Shown: one piece after another, positions 33,480 to 45,374 of the stretch
Layout: the number at the start of each line of letters is the position of its first letter
Position numbering within the stretch: position 1 is the stretch's first letter
NCBI GenBank assembly: GCA_030549205.1
Contig: JAUKTV010000009.1
Location: forward strand, 806,001 to 870,000
Origin: Apiosordaria backusii
Lineage: Eukaryota > Ascomycota > Sordariomycetes > Sordariales > Lasiosphaeriaceae
Length of the DNA stretch: 64,000 bases
Direction of reading: 5' to 3'
Translations under genes and position numbers: made by a program
The notes under the pieces: generated by a model
What the model saw: only the letters and a program-made list of their open reading frames with translations
Databases searched by the model: none
Told to the model about the DNA's origin: nothing

Positions 33480-36400
33480 ATGTTTCGTTCTTGCATTACA
33501 GCACGGCCGGCCTGCCAGGGAGCTCAGAGACATCTTGCACCATTGAGAAGAACAGCGCAGAGTTTTACTTCACGGTACGCAACTGGAAGGTCACCTCTGA
33601 CGGGACCCGCACCCCTCCTGGAAACCTAAGTACTAAAGCCCAAGCGGAATGCTAAACCACCCCGCAGTCACTCACTCTCACCTCGGCGGTTGTACTCTGC
33701 AACTGCCACCTTTACTCTGAATTCAACAACTTCAACTTCAACTTCAACTTCTCAACGACCTGTTTTAAATCAACGGACAGCTCGCCTTGCAACACGTCCT
33801 TCAGTCCGCCACTGCTCATACCGTCGTCACAACATGTGCCGAACTCACGCTGAAGCCCAAGAGGCAGGTGGGGTCAATGTGGCAGCTCGTGAGCTGCTTC
33901 CTACCAACGTCATCCCACGGCACTATCATGTTACTCTTGAGCCCAACTTCAGCAACTTCACCTTCGACGGCACTGTTGTGATTGATCTCGATGTGTCCGA
34001 GGACTCCAAGTCTATTTCCCTTCATACCCTTGAGCTTGACGTGCACAGTGCCACCATCAGTTCAGGGGGGCAGACTGTCAGGTAGGTCACATACCCCGCC
34101 AATGTTTCTCGTTCTGCTTCTGAATGAACTTATTCAAGCTCACAATAAACATAGCTCCTCACCAAAGATCTCATACAATGAGACTACCCAAGTCACCACC
34201 CTTGACTTTGACAATGCCGTCTCCAAGGGAAACAAGGCTCAGCTCGAGATCAAGTTCACTGGTCAGCTTAACGACAAGATGGCCGGCTTCTACCGCTCGA
34301 CCTACAAGAAGGAGGATGGCACCGAGGGTCTCTTGGCTGTCAGTCAGATGGAGCCTACCGATGCTCGCCGCTCTTTCCCTTGCTTTGACGAGCCCTCGCT
34401 CAAGGCTGAGTTCACCGTCACGCTCATTGCCGACAAGAACTTGACCTGCCTCAGCAACATGGATGTTTCTGGGGAGACCGAGGTCCAGTCGACACAGACC
34501 AATGCCACCAAGAAGGCCGTCACCTTCAACAAGTCACCACTCATGTCCACATACCTCGTGGCCTTTGTCGTTGGTGAGCTGAACTATATCGAGACCAACG
34601 AGTTCCGTGTCCCCGTTCGTGTGTACGCTCCCCCAGGCCAGAATATCGAGCACGGCCGCTTCTCGCTCAACCTTGCCGCCAAGACTCTCGCATTCTACGA
34701 GAAAGTATTTGGTATCGAGTTTCCCCTGCCCAAGATGGACCAGATCGCTATCCCTGATTTCGCCCAGGGCGCCATGGAAAACTGGGGTCTTGTGACATAT
34801 CGTGTTGTCGATTTGCTGCTTGATGAGAAAGTCAGCGGCGCGGCAACCAAGGAGCGTGTTGCTGAGGTTGTTCAGCATGAGCTGGCCCATCAGTGGTTTG
34901 GTAACCTTGTCACTATGGACTGGTGGGATGGCTTGTGGCTCAACGAGGGTTTCGCTACCTGGGCTTCGTGGTACTCCTGCAACATCTTCTACCCCGAGTG
35001 GAAGGTCTGGGAGTCGTATGTGGTGGATAACCTCCAGCGTGCTCTGTCGTTGGACTCCCTCCGGAGCAGTCACCCCATCGAGGTCCCCGTCAAGCGAGCC
35101 GATGAGATCAACCAGATCTTCGACGCCATTTCTTACTCCAAGGGCTCCTGCGTGCTGCGCATGATCTCAACCTACCTGGGTGAAGACACCTTCCTGGAAG
35201 GTGTCAGACGTTATCTCAAGAAGCATGCCTATGGCAACACCCAGACTGGTGATCTCTGGGCGTCCCTTGCTGAGGCTAGCGGAAAGAGCGTCGAGGATGT
35301 TATGCAGGTGTGGACCAAGAACATTGGCTTCCCTGTCGTGACCGTCGAGGAGAAGGGTGACAACACCATCAAGCTTAAGCAGAACCGCTTCCTGCGCACC
35401 GGTGACACCAAGCCCGAGGAGGATCAGGTCATCTATCCTGTCTTCCTGGGACTCCGCACCAAGGATGGTGTTGACGAGTCGCAGACCCTAAGCAAGCGTG
35501 AGGACACCTTTAAGGTGCCTGACACCGACTTCTTCAAGCTCAATGCCAACCACACCGGTCTTTACCGCACCTCATATTCCCCAGAGCGTCTCGCCAAGCT
35601 TGGTGAGGCTGCTAGGAAGGGCCTTCTTAGTGTCGAGGACCGTGCCGGTATGATTGCTGATGCCGGTGCTTTGGCCACCTCTGGCTACCAGAAGACTTCC
35701 GGTGTTTTGAACCTCCTCAAGGGATTTAGCACTGAGACCGAGTTCGTTGTCTGGAACGAGATCATTGGCCGTGTTGCGTCGGTCCAGAGCGCCTGGATCT
35801 TTGAGGACAAGGCTGTCCGCGATGGCTTGGAGGCTTTCTTGCGTGACCTTGTTAGTGCTAAGGCGCACCAACTTGGCTGGGAATTCTCCGAGAAGGATGG
35901 CCATATTGAGCAGCAATTCAAGGCTATGCTCTTTGGTAGTGCTGGGCTTAGTGGAGACCAGAAGATTATCGACTCGGCCAAGGAGATGTTCAAGAAGTAC
36001 ATGGCCGGTGACAAGTCTGCCGTGCACCCCAACATTAGGGGCAGTGTCTTTAGTATGGCGCTGAAGCACGGCGGCAAGGAGGAGGTATGTTGCTTTTCCC
36101 CCTTTATTTATGATTAGATGCTAACTGTTTGGCTAGTATGATGCCGTCCTCGATTTCTATCGCACCTCTACCAACAGTGACGAGCGCAACACGGCTCTCC
36201 GCTGCCTCGGCCGGGCCAAGGATCCCGAGCTGATCAAGAGGACTTTGGATCTCCTGTTCAGCGGTGAGGTCAAGGACCAGGATATCTACATGCCGACTAC
36301 TGGTCTGCGTAGCCATCCCGAGGGTATCGAGGCTTTGTATCAGTGGATGACAGAGAACTGGGAGGAGCTCGTCAAGAAGCTCCCTCCTGCTTTGTCTATG

Positions 36401-36610
36401 CTCGGTACCATGGTGACCATCTTCACGTCGAGCTTCACCAAGAAGGAGCAGCTGGCCAAGGTTGAGCAGTTCTTTGCCGACAAGAGCACCAACGGATTTG
36501 ACCAGTCTCTTGCGCAGAGCTTGGACGCCATTCGCTCCAAGATTTCGTGGGTTGAGCGGGACCGGGAGGATGTTGCCGCTTGGGTGAAGGAGAACAAGTA
36601 CAGTTCGTAA
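33480..36610 (+). CDS. M1-family zinc aminopeptidase (Ape2/Aap1-like) with mitochondrial presequence
   Basis: Four exons (33480-33574, 33668-34081, 34155-36084, 36137-36610) join in phase to 970 residues. The core has GAMENWG at about residue 374, HELAHQWFGN with the downstream zinc Glu in LNEGFATW (about 410-435), and an ERAP1-type C-terminal helical domain. It removes N-terminal residues from peptides. The first exon and the start of the second encode an Arg/Ser/Thr-rich, acid-free leader (MFRSCITARPACQGAQRH, LSPRRLYSATAT) typical of a mitochondrial presequence. A second in-frame Met (M88, at 33834) starts a shorter form that matches the usual cytosolic enzyme. Inference: dual targeting from one gene. 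The enzyme call is firm. Confidence 0.93.
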
Positions 36611-37890
36611 ATGTGGACACGACGACCATGAAGAACACGGCGGCCTGACGAATAGATGAGGCAGGTATCAAAAGCATTTCAAGCCATCTCTAGACTGGGG
36701 CGTTGAGTTGGTGCTGGCTAAAAAGGTCAAAGAAGTAGACATAGAGAGCTGGCAGTGTATAATAGAAAGACAACTACAACAAAAATATGAAAAGATTTTG
36801 AAGGCAGTATGCAGCAAACTAACTTCACCTCCTTGCTTTGTCCACCTCGAAGCAACCCAAGGGCATCTCACATCCAAGACGGGGAGTATCATATCTAGTA
36901 GGCGATCTGCATACCTTGCAGATCTGTAAGGTGCTCAAAGTGGAAGTTGTCAACGAGTGGCTCTCAAGCGCTCAGACTTTTAAACGATGAGGTGGTGTTC
37001 GGAGGTCATTGGTCCGTCCGAGCCTGCCAATCATCTTTCCTAGGTTCTGTCTTTGGCACAGTAAGCTGGCCTTGGATGTCAGATTTCTCACTACTTTAGA
37101 GTCATCACAACAGGTCCGATCAACCTCCTTACCGGAATCTAGTAGTAGTGTAATGAAAATCAATTTGAGCAAACCTTCACGCTTCTTATTCATTTGTTGT
37201 TGTAAGACGAGCAGGGGTCTAGAGAGCATCGACCAATGAGATCGCCATAAATTCTCCGGCGGAGGCTACGTTTCAACCCCCTACATACTATGTACCCACC
37301 CCTTTGCCACGCCAGCCATGTCCCTTGGCTTACACTTTATGGAAAGGTAAGAGCGTTTCATACTTTTCCATTACCACCTTCCCCTCACCCCGGAAGGAGG
37401 GGGTGAGTTTGTTATCGCTCTGTTACAGATCTAACGGTTGATCTCCCCCGCTTACCCTGGTTTTCTGGGCGGCAGATCTCCGATGAGAGGAGGAGGGAGG
37501 TTATCCCGGTAAGGCGGCTGTGGTAGGTGTGGGTTGATGATGATACGTACATGGGAGCTATGTGGCTATGTAGAAAACTGCTGGGTTCCCACGTCTGTTG
37601 TAAGACTATTTCTATCTTCTTATCTCGAGCTCCTGTTGCCAGCTGAACTTCACCGACGGGATCCCGAAACCTTCTTTTTGGGACTCTGGTTCACATTACC
37701 GATGCTGGCATCATTGTTCTTTTCTTGAATCCTTCTTTTTTGATTTGTTTCTTCTTCAGCCGGCGGGTCTGTGACCTTTTCTTTGCTTCTTGCAATTCAA
37801 TCTTTTTTTTTTATTCTTTTGAGTCCTCTTGAAACGACAAGTCACGACGATATCGATATCAACACCAGACCCTCACACAAAACCGCCAAC
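36611..37890. other. Intergenic, promoter of the secreted-protein gene
   Basis: No supported exon. From 37590 onward the sequence is CT- and T-rich (a T run at 37804-37812), as in an active fungal promoter/leader just before the ATG at 37891. Confidence 0.45.
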
Positions 37891-38504
37891 ATGCTCTCCA
37901 AAACACCCACCTTTCTCAACCTCCTCTTGCTGGTCCTTTCTCTATCATCAGTAGCCCTCTCCGCCCCAGCAACAACACCCAGAGCCCCAAAGCCGAGGTG
38001 GTACGAGACCTACTCCCAAGTCGCCCGTCGCGCCATCGTTCCCCAGTCCTACTACGAAGTCTTGCATCTTCGACGGTCTCAGTACCCGCTGGCCAACCCG
38101 AGGACGATTGTGAAGGATGTTGTTTGTCTTGACCGGAGAGCGTATGCGCCCCCCCTTCCCTATTTACCTCTATTTTACCACTTGAGATTTAGACTGACAA
38201 AAATAAATAGACACATCGTAGCCCACGACGAGGCCGCTGCCTCTTTGCAAATCTGCAACGGGAGTATCTCAGGCGCTGGGGGCAAGTGCCAGGGAAGTGT
38301 AAAGGAGACATCGGCACGGATGGGGACAGCGGTGTTTACCCTGAGGAGCTTGAATCCGAAGCAGACGATCAATGTCTCGAAGGAGAGGTGGCAGCAGTGT
38401 GCCTGGGCGGCGAGGGAGGCTTGCCCTACAGGGAGCTTGAGCGGGGTTTGCTTGGGGGGCGCGACGAGGGGGGGGATGTGGGGTTTACGCTGGGGGGTGT
38501 TTAA
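37891..38504 (+). CDS. Small secreted protein, unknown function, last residues frameshifted at a G run
   Basis: Two exons, 37891-38141 and 38211 onward (GTATGC...TAG intron), encode about 180 residues. The N-terminus is a clear signal peptide (MLSKTPTFLNLLLLVLSLSS, cleaved after about ALSA). The mature part has spaced Cys residues (QICNGS, GKCQGS, QQCAWAAREACPTG, GVCLGG), suggesting disulphides. As given, the frame runs through an 8-G run (38468-38475) into a long tail up to 38691. One more G would give a short end, RGGDVGFTLGGV, stopping at 38504, which fits the composition better. No enzyme motif; the function is unknown. An upstream ATG at 37771 is in frame but would bury the signal peptide. 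Confidence 0.7.
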
Positions 38505-39104
38505 ACATTCGGTACCTACTTTCTGGGGATATTCTGGATGCAAAAAAAAAGAGAAGATACGTTTGTCAAAACTTTGTCTGGTTCGAACCTTTCGGACTGT
38601 TTGCTCTCATATCCCACGCATATCCCTGACTCGGTTCGTGATCGTGCTTACCTATTCGCATCCTGCTATAAAGCTCGTCACTGCGGAATGAGTGATTCAA
38701 AACCAGCAAGGTCGTTGGACAATAGGGGGGCGAGAAGAATGCCAGTCCAATATTAAGGGTTAGGGTTCTGAGTGTCCTTGTGTCAAAGTGGTCAAGGCCA
38801 GGGTATCACATGACCAGGCGTCACAATTAACGCGTCCCATTGTCCCGACGCCTCTCGAAGTTCAGCTCGCGTGGCGTCATCGCATTGTACTGTATTTCAT
38901 CCTTTGGTTCATCGCATTCTACCCATTTCTGTTCAGTTTTTCTAAGCAACTCCTTTCTAGAGTCTACACCCCACATCAACTCTAAACCAGTCTCACAATT
39001 TCTCAATTCCACCCTCCCCCTTTCATTCTCTTCCTTTTTATTGAGCTGCAACACTGTAAACCCCCACCACCACCACCACCACCCCCACCACCACCACCAA
39101 AAAC
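38505..39104. promoter_or_regulatory. Promoter region of the WSS1-like gene with telobox-like motif
   Basis: A telomere-like AAGGGTTAGGGTT lies at 38755-38767, about 340 bp before the next ATG. Just upstream of the ATG is a CAC-rich run (39063-39098). No exon is supported. Confidence 0.45.
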
Positions 39105-40535
39105 ATGCCCCTCGGCATCCAACGCCTCAACGCCAAAAAATCCCAACCCAACAACCTCATCACCTTCATCAAACCCCTCCCCGGCCCCTCCGCCCCCACC
39201 GCCCAAGACTTTCTCGAGCGCATCGCCGCCCAATGCCTCCCCATCATGCGCCAGCACCACCTCTCCGTCACCTCCCTCGAAGAATTCCCACCCAACCGGG
39301 AATTTGTCGGCCGCAACTTCAACGCCGGGGAAGTAATCCAGCTGGTGCTGAAAACACGCTCCGGCAGCTGGCTGCCGTTTAATTATGTGCAAATGGTCAT
39401 GATGCACGAGCTCGCTCACAACAAGCAGATGAACCACTCGAAGGCGTTTTGGCAAGTGAGGAACCAATTCGCGGAGGAGATGAGGGTCTTGTGGCAGAGG
39501 AAGTTTACCGGGGAGGGGCTTTGGGGAAGGGGGACGTTGTTGGCTACTGGGGAGTGGGAAAAGAATGGGGTGGTTGAGGGGGAGGAGCTGCCGGAGCATT
39601 TGTGTGGTGGGATGTATAGATCCAGGGGGAGGAAGAGGAAGGTTAAGGAGAAACTGGGGTGGAGGGAGCAAAAGGAGAGGAGGATATTGAAGAAGTTTGG
39701 GGCTAATGGGCAGCAACTTGGGGAGGATGAGGAGGTGAAGAAGAAGTTGGAAATGGGGAGGAAGGTGAAGGGGAAGCCGAGGGTGGCGGGGAGTAGTAGG
39801 GGGAGGGAGTTGAGGGCTGCGGCTGCGCTGGCGAGGTTTGATCAGCAGAGGAAGGAGGATGTGAAGAAGGAGGAGGAGGAGGAGGATGTTGAGGTGCTGA
39901 CGGATAGTGATAGTGGTGAGGATTATGAAGAGGAAGATGCGAGTTTGGGCCCGGATGCGGTTGATGTTGATGGTAAGAAGCTGCTGGACGGTAAAGGGAG
40001 GGGGATGGTCAAGATTTGCGAGGATGAGAACCTTGAAGATCAAGATGCGCAAGATGAATTGCGAGAACTGCAGAGTTTTGGGAGGAAGCCAGCTATTAAA
40101 ACGACATCTGGAAACGGCCCGTCAATATTCAAGGCGCCGAAATTGGCAGAAACAAAACCAGACAACCGAACAGAAAAGAAGCCGCCACCACCACCACCAC
40201 CACCACCACCACCACCACCAAAGACTCAACCACCCAAACTAAAAGTTGATCAATCACAACCTTTAAAGACCAAACCCCCAGCGCCAAATTCCACACCATT
40301 CTCCACAATCATCTCCCCTAAAACCAACATCACATGTCCAACATGCTCCTTCGACAACGAGCCAATATCCGCCATTTGCGCAATATGCAGCAACGTCCTC
40401 AACCCATCCCGAGTCCCCAACTCCTGGACATGCACAAGTTCGACATGTTCAGGCACTAAGTATCGCAATGCGGGAGATGTTGGAATATGCGGAGTGTGTG
40501 GCACTCGCAAGCCACAGGCTATAGTGGTGGATTAA
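39105..40535 (+). CDS. wss1: Wss1/SPRTN-type WLM metalloprotease, SUMO-linked DNA-protein-crosslink repair
   Basis: A single exon of 476 residues. The N-terminal WLM domain (about 1-200) has LPGPSAPTAQDFLERIA, then HELAHNKQMNHSKAFW, the HExxHxxxxxH zinc site. Next come a Lys/Arg-rich DNA-binding-like region, a SUMO-interacting motif in an acidic patch (VEVLTDSDSGED, about 265), a 13-residue poly-Pro tract, and one or two C-terminal Cys4 fingers (CPTCSFDNEP...CAIC and CTSSTC...CGVC). Yeast Wss1 cleaves proteins covalently trapped on DNA and acts with Cdc48 and SUMO. Inference: the same role here. Codon use shifts from C-rich at the start to G-rich at third positions in the middle; there is no frame break. 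Confidence 0.93.
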   Translation: MPLGIQRLNAKKSQPNNLITFIKPLPGPSAPTAQDFLERIAAQCLPIMRQHHLSVTSLEEFPPNREFVGRNFNAGEVIQLVLKTRSGSWLPFNYVQMVMMHELAHNKQMNHSKAFWQVRNQFAEEMRVLWQRKFTGEGLWGRGTLLATGEWEKNGVVEGEELPEHLCGGMYRSRGRKRKVKEKLGWREQKERRILKKFGANGQQLGEDEEVKKKLEMGRKVKGKPRVAGSSRGRELRAAAALARFDQQRKEDVKKEEEEEDVEVLTDSDSGEDYEEEDASLGPDAVDVDGKKLLDGKGRGMVKICEDENLEDQDAQDELRELQSFGRKPAIKTTSGNGPSIFKAPKLAETKPDNRTEKKPPPPPPPPPPPPPKTQPPKLKVDQSQPLKTKPPAPNSTPFSTIISPKTNITCPTCSFDNEPISAICAICSNVLNPSRVPNSWTCTSSTCSGTKYRNAGDVGICGVCGTRKPQAIVVD

Positions 40536-42626
40536 ACTGAGAGTTTTGCGCGCGTTGGAATATCGACAACAGGCCCGAGCATAGCAACGACTGCGCAACG
40601 AGAGAACCAAATGATACCACATACCAATATACCGAACAAACGTACGGCGCCCATTGCAGAGCATTCTAGGTCTCCGTCTCTATTTCTTCTCGTGACAGAA
40701 CCACGCTCTAGTACCTATAACACACCCCCGTTCATATAACAGGCTACAGCAGATCCCTCTTAACCCCGTCCCGTCCCACCCACTCCCATTTGTCTCTTAC
40801 TCTTCTTTTGACATATACCATTCACACCTCATCCCCTAGTCTCCCTTTCATACCTACCTACCCATCCCCTTTCTCAGTTGTTGAAACCTCGCCTCACTAT
40901 TCAGTCCCTACCTACCTACCTAGACGGACATCCCCAACACCTCCAACCCCCGCCACCCTTCCCAGCCCAAAGTATAAGCTTTCTCACACGAAACCAAAGA
41001 CTAACACTTGCCCCGGTGGTCTACCAGCTGGCTCATCACCACAATGACCAACCCTCACCACCTGGCATAAAAAAAAAGAAGAAAAAAAAACTGAGCCCCC
41101 CCTCCCCCAAACCTAAACATGTGTATCTGTGGCTTCTAAAGACTTTTCATTCTGCTCCATTTCAAACCCTACGATAGATAGCCTCCATATATAATAAATC
41201 TCTGTTCTAACAATTTTTGTAAAAAAAAACCCCTAAAGTAATTTCGTGATTTGAACACGACATGCCATCATCAACACCACAATTCGCGCATCATGTACCG
41301 TTCTTTTTTGGTGGCCGAAACCAGAAACATGTTTTCTTTTTTCTTGGGTCATCTATCTATTCAATGTCTAGTAGTAGTAAGTCTATCAAAAATCCAAAGT
41401 TCCAAGTCCCGACCTTTTTTTCTGGTTTCGCTTTTCATCTTTTTTGGTGATTGTTTTCCTTTTCCCGTTTTTTTGCCCTTTTTTCTTGTCCGCAACCAAA
41501 GTTGAGTTACCGACGTGTATGATCTGGATGCTGAAAGCCACCACCCGGTTACCCAGGTAGTGACAATCTGATTCCCAGACCGGCCGCCAAAGATATCCAA
41601 ACGAAAATTCATACTGCGCGCGTTGCTTGCGAGTTGTTGCTTTTGAAACAATAGACGTTATTGAACGACCAGAAGCAAAAGAAACATGGAGTGGAGATGT
41701 TGAGTTGTGTGATGTGTGATGTGCGCTCTCGAGTCGATGACTGCGTGCTGTGTGCCGCTGAGACAAGGTGCGCTTGTTGGAGAGGTGACGAGGTGACGAG
41801 CGCTCGGTGGAGAGTGATGATGGTTGCGCGCTGGGTTCGAGCTGGTGTAATGTCGAGCTTCTCAAAGTAATGTGTGCCCGTCCAGAAGCTGAGCCATCAA
41901 TCCATTCTCCAACACCGCTGACCAATGTGAAACGTCCCAGACACCTCCCTTCTCAAGTCTCTCTCTGTGCACATACTCTCCCAGGTGCCCGTCCATCCCG
42001 AGGCTGGCCTCCCTGAGTGTACATCCTTTTGTTTGATGCCACCAAGCCATGCGCATAACCTATTATAAACGATTACCCCAAAGCATTGAAACAACAGATG
42101 TGAAATGAACACAACAGACACCCCCCCTATCATTGAGCCATTAAACCCGCCAGAAACAAACAAACAAACCCAAACGCCTGATGTCAGTCATGCCATGACT
42201 TCGAAAAAACAGTAAGTATCCGCAGCAGAAAGCAAAAGCAAAAAGACAAACATAAAAACAAAGACTAAAAATTATGATGCAGCCTAAGAGCGCTGTAAAC
42301 CTCTATCGGATATTGGTATCGGGGGTATCGTCGCTGAAAATCAGAGAGAGGGTATCAGGGGTATCTCAAAGCCATAAAGCCATCCAATGAGAAGCTCCAC
42401 CCAAAGTTGAAAAGAGAAACGACCAGACGCCGAAACACTTTTTGGAACCCAGTATCCAGCCTTGATCCAGCCCATTAAAACCCCGAAGAAAAAGAGCAGA
42501 AAGAAAGCCCAGAAAGGAAACCGCAAAAAGAGAAGGAAAACCAGCAAAGAACCCTCCTTAGGTCCCTCCACAAACCCGGAGACCACCGGTCATGGCATCT
42601 TCTTCATCAAGCACCACCGTCAAAGC
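40536..42626. other. Intergenic, 2.1 kb between convergent genes
   Basis: 3' flanks of WSS1 and of the minus-strand Cys-rich gene. It has many A and T runs and TACCTACC repeats near 40850-40920. A 179-codon minus-strand frame (41386-41925) is Ser/Arg-rich without motifs and I do not accept it. Confidence 0.45.
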
Positions 42627-44309
42627 CTAAGACTCCTTGTCCAAGGCGTTCAGCTTGTCCAAGTTGTCCTGGAAGACCTCTTCAAAGGGCTTGTACTTGT
42701 CATAGTCTACTACCCATTCGTCCCACTTGAGATTCACCGCGGCAGACTCAGTCCAAGACGGTGGAGAACGCTCGACTCTGGCGCTCATCAGGTCGCCACG
42801 CCCGTCAATGTTCGAGATAAATGGCTGCGGTGGGTATGTGCCATCGGGGTTCTTGGGGTGATACTGAAACAACCGCGTCACCGACAACGGCTGTCCCGGA
42901 AGCTCCTTGTCGCCTCGCAGAATGGCTCGCTGCATCGCCCGAAGAGCCTTGCGCTCTTCGAGTTCAGGCTTGCAATAGCCGCAGTAGCCGCCACTGTTAC
43001 TTCAGTTAGCACCCGGTCCAAGTACACACGTCGGGCACCAAAAGAGAAGAAAAAAGGGACGGAAACCTTACCATCGATAATCCAAATTCCCCTGCTCCTC
43101 GAAGAATACGCGGACCAACATCGTGGCGAGCATGTTGATCCACTTCATTATCTCATCCCTCCATTTCTTCCCCAAGAACTTCCTCACAGTTTCGTCCGTG
43201 GGCCTCCCAGAGACTTGTCTGTCGAGGTGCCCGATGATTCTAGCCCAATCACCTTCGTTTTCGGCGTCCTTCTCGAGCAAGTCTTGCAGTTTTGGATTCA
43301 GAGCTGCCGCATTGACAAGGTTCCTGCCAATACTAGCCAGCCTGATGTCCAAGAACTCGATGCGCTTCTTAATACTCTCGGGTTTTCGCTCGTACGTCTC
43401 CACCCGCTGCTCGTACTCTCTATACTCTCTCCGAATTTCGTTCTTGTCGAACATTGCCTCGCACACATAGAGACGCATATAGCAGCGGCCGCAGTACATG
43501 TTTGTACGCTCGTTCCAGCGGGACCCGGCCACACTGTTTGGTACAGTCTTCCCGCGAGGGGGAGACGGCCAGTCAAAGAGCCCTTTGCAGCGTTTACATT
43601 TCTTGAAGATACCCGTCTCCAGTTGAGGTCCCGTGGACCGCATTGATATCTGCGCTGCATTTTGAGTTTGTTGCTGAGGCGTTTGACGGGGAGATGGCAA
43701 TGGTGCGACGTCCAGACGACTGGCAATGCCGTTTTCGGGGGTATCAGGGGCTCCGATGATAGAGGCTGGAGACGCTGATTGACTGGTGAGAGGAGGTGTA
43801 TCGTCGCTCATCTCCTGATGCTTGCGCTTGGTCGAAATACTGTTCGATATTTTTGCGCTACTGGGACGAGTTTCCATCTGATTGAGAAGTTGTGAGCGTC
43901 TTGAAAGTAGACCGGACGGAAGGTGGGAGGCGATCATGGAAGGACAGACCGTTCCGCGAGGCACGTCGAGAGGTACGTTTCCCTGAAGGCGAGCTGGCTC
44001 CTCAGGTCCGGCAACGGTAATGGAATCGAGAACGGCATTGCCAATCGGGGGTGTCATTCTGCTCGGACTGTCATGGGGTCGTGAGCGACGGGCCTGCAAG
44101 ATCGGTCTGCCTAGAGACTGGGCGCCTATTACACCAGCTGGACGCATTTGAGTCGAGATCAAAGTCGGAGTATTTGGCACCGGGAATTGTGTCGGTGCCA
44201 TGGTCGGCTGGGCAGGCCTTGGAACTGGCGGAGGTGCTGCCATGATGGTCGAGGCGATGTGTGGTGACGGCTCGGTTCCTGCCGATGTCCAGGATGTCGT
44301 TGTAGCCAT
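42627..44309 (-). CDS. Uncharacterised protein with three Cys-pair (zinc-binding-like) clusters
   Basis: Two exons, 44309-43072 and 42993-42627 (78-bp intron), give 534 residues. The ATG at 44309 is chosen; an in-frame TTG upstream is ignored. Residues 1-225 are Pro/Ser-rich and disordered with a basic patch STKRKHQE. Then come FKKCKRCKGLF and MYCGRCYMRLYVCEAMF, a helical region, and, across the splice, DYRCGGYCGYCKPE. These Cys pairs could form zinc sites of a novel type. The C-terminus is acidic with aromatic residues (WDEWVVDYDKY). I recognise no family. Clean splicing and frame argue it is real; nuclear location is a guess from composition. Confidence 0.75.
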
Positions 44310-45374
44310 CCTATCGGTTGGCAATTCGACGATGCTATTCTAGCGACGATCGGCGATGGTCGCCGCGGGGGCGAGTTTGGCCGAGTGTATCAGGCAGACT
44401 CGGATGTTTGTGTGAAGGAGGAAGGACGAAACAAACGGATGAATGGACAAGGACGAGAAGACTCGACAACCTCGTCGCGTTGGCGGGTGGTTCAAGTTCT
44501 GTTGGGACGCCCCAAACTCAATCAGAGGGTGCTTCGAACCCCAAGAGCCGCGGCAGAAGATTTTCTGGTTTCAGTTGGCCTCGCTGAGGAGTCGGGCTCA
44601 GTTCTGAATATCCATAATCAGGAAAGAAGAGGATGCAGTGCTGGCAATGCCAACAATGGTAACCCAAAAAAGCCGCTGAGTTGCGGCAGGGGATGCGGAT
44701 GGAGTGAATAAGGGCTATTGATGGATTATGATGGGGGATGAACAATGGGTTCACAATAGGATGAGGGTGGTTGAAGAGACGTCGTTGCTCCCGCCTTGGG
44801 AAGGGGGGAGATGGATTGGTTAGTGGGAGAGGAGGGAGTGGGAATGAGCCGGCAGTCGGCAGAAAAATAAAGGAACCTGGAAGCTGTCAAGGGCGGTCTC
44901 CGTCTGCCACAACCTTAAAATGGGACGTTGATGAGGCAAGGTCGTGCCTTCCTCATGAGAGTACCTGCCTGCAACTTATGTGGCGCCACCAGGCTGCGAC
45001 CGAGAAGCCGATTCTCAGTGTTCACTCAACCCTACTACGATACAGCAGGCAACTCCAAGCTTGTCCATGTCTTCTTGACACCACTAAAGGAGCATGGACG
45101 TAGTAGGGAACGTGAGAACATTTATATCTGCTGTGAGCCACGGCTCCAAATAGAGTCAAGCCTCCAGCTTCCACTCCAGAACCCAGGTAACCCTAACTTC
45201 TCCTCCGCTGGCAGGCGTTACCTCATTCTCTAATATTTGAGCATGTGAAAAAATGATGCTGCGAGCTTTACTTGTATTTATCTCTATGATTTATTTGTAT
45301 TTATCTCTACAATTGTTCGCTGTTTTTACATTGATACATACATGTACATACACACCCCGCCCCCTTATTCCTCT
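44310..45374. other. Intergenic: promoter of the Cys-rich gene and 3' flank of OCT1
   Basis: No supported exon. A telomere-like AACCCTAAC occurs at 45189-45197. The part next to OCT1 is AT-rich with repeated GTATTTATCTCTA. Confidence 0.45.

Noticed and set aside
38755..38767. Interstitial telomere or chromosome end
   Set aside because: Only two units; better explained as a telobox promoter motif.
39003..40052. 349-codon minus-strand Leu/Pro-rich frame
   Set aside because: Antisense of WSS1; composition mirrors its Lys/Glu-rich region.
41386..41925. 179-codon minus-strand frame
   Set aside because: Ser/Arg/His-rich with no domain and no sign of a promoter; likely chance.
42462..43646. 394-codon plus-strand frame
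   Set aside because: It lies antisense to the spliced Cys-rich gene and arises from its codon bias; no motif.
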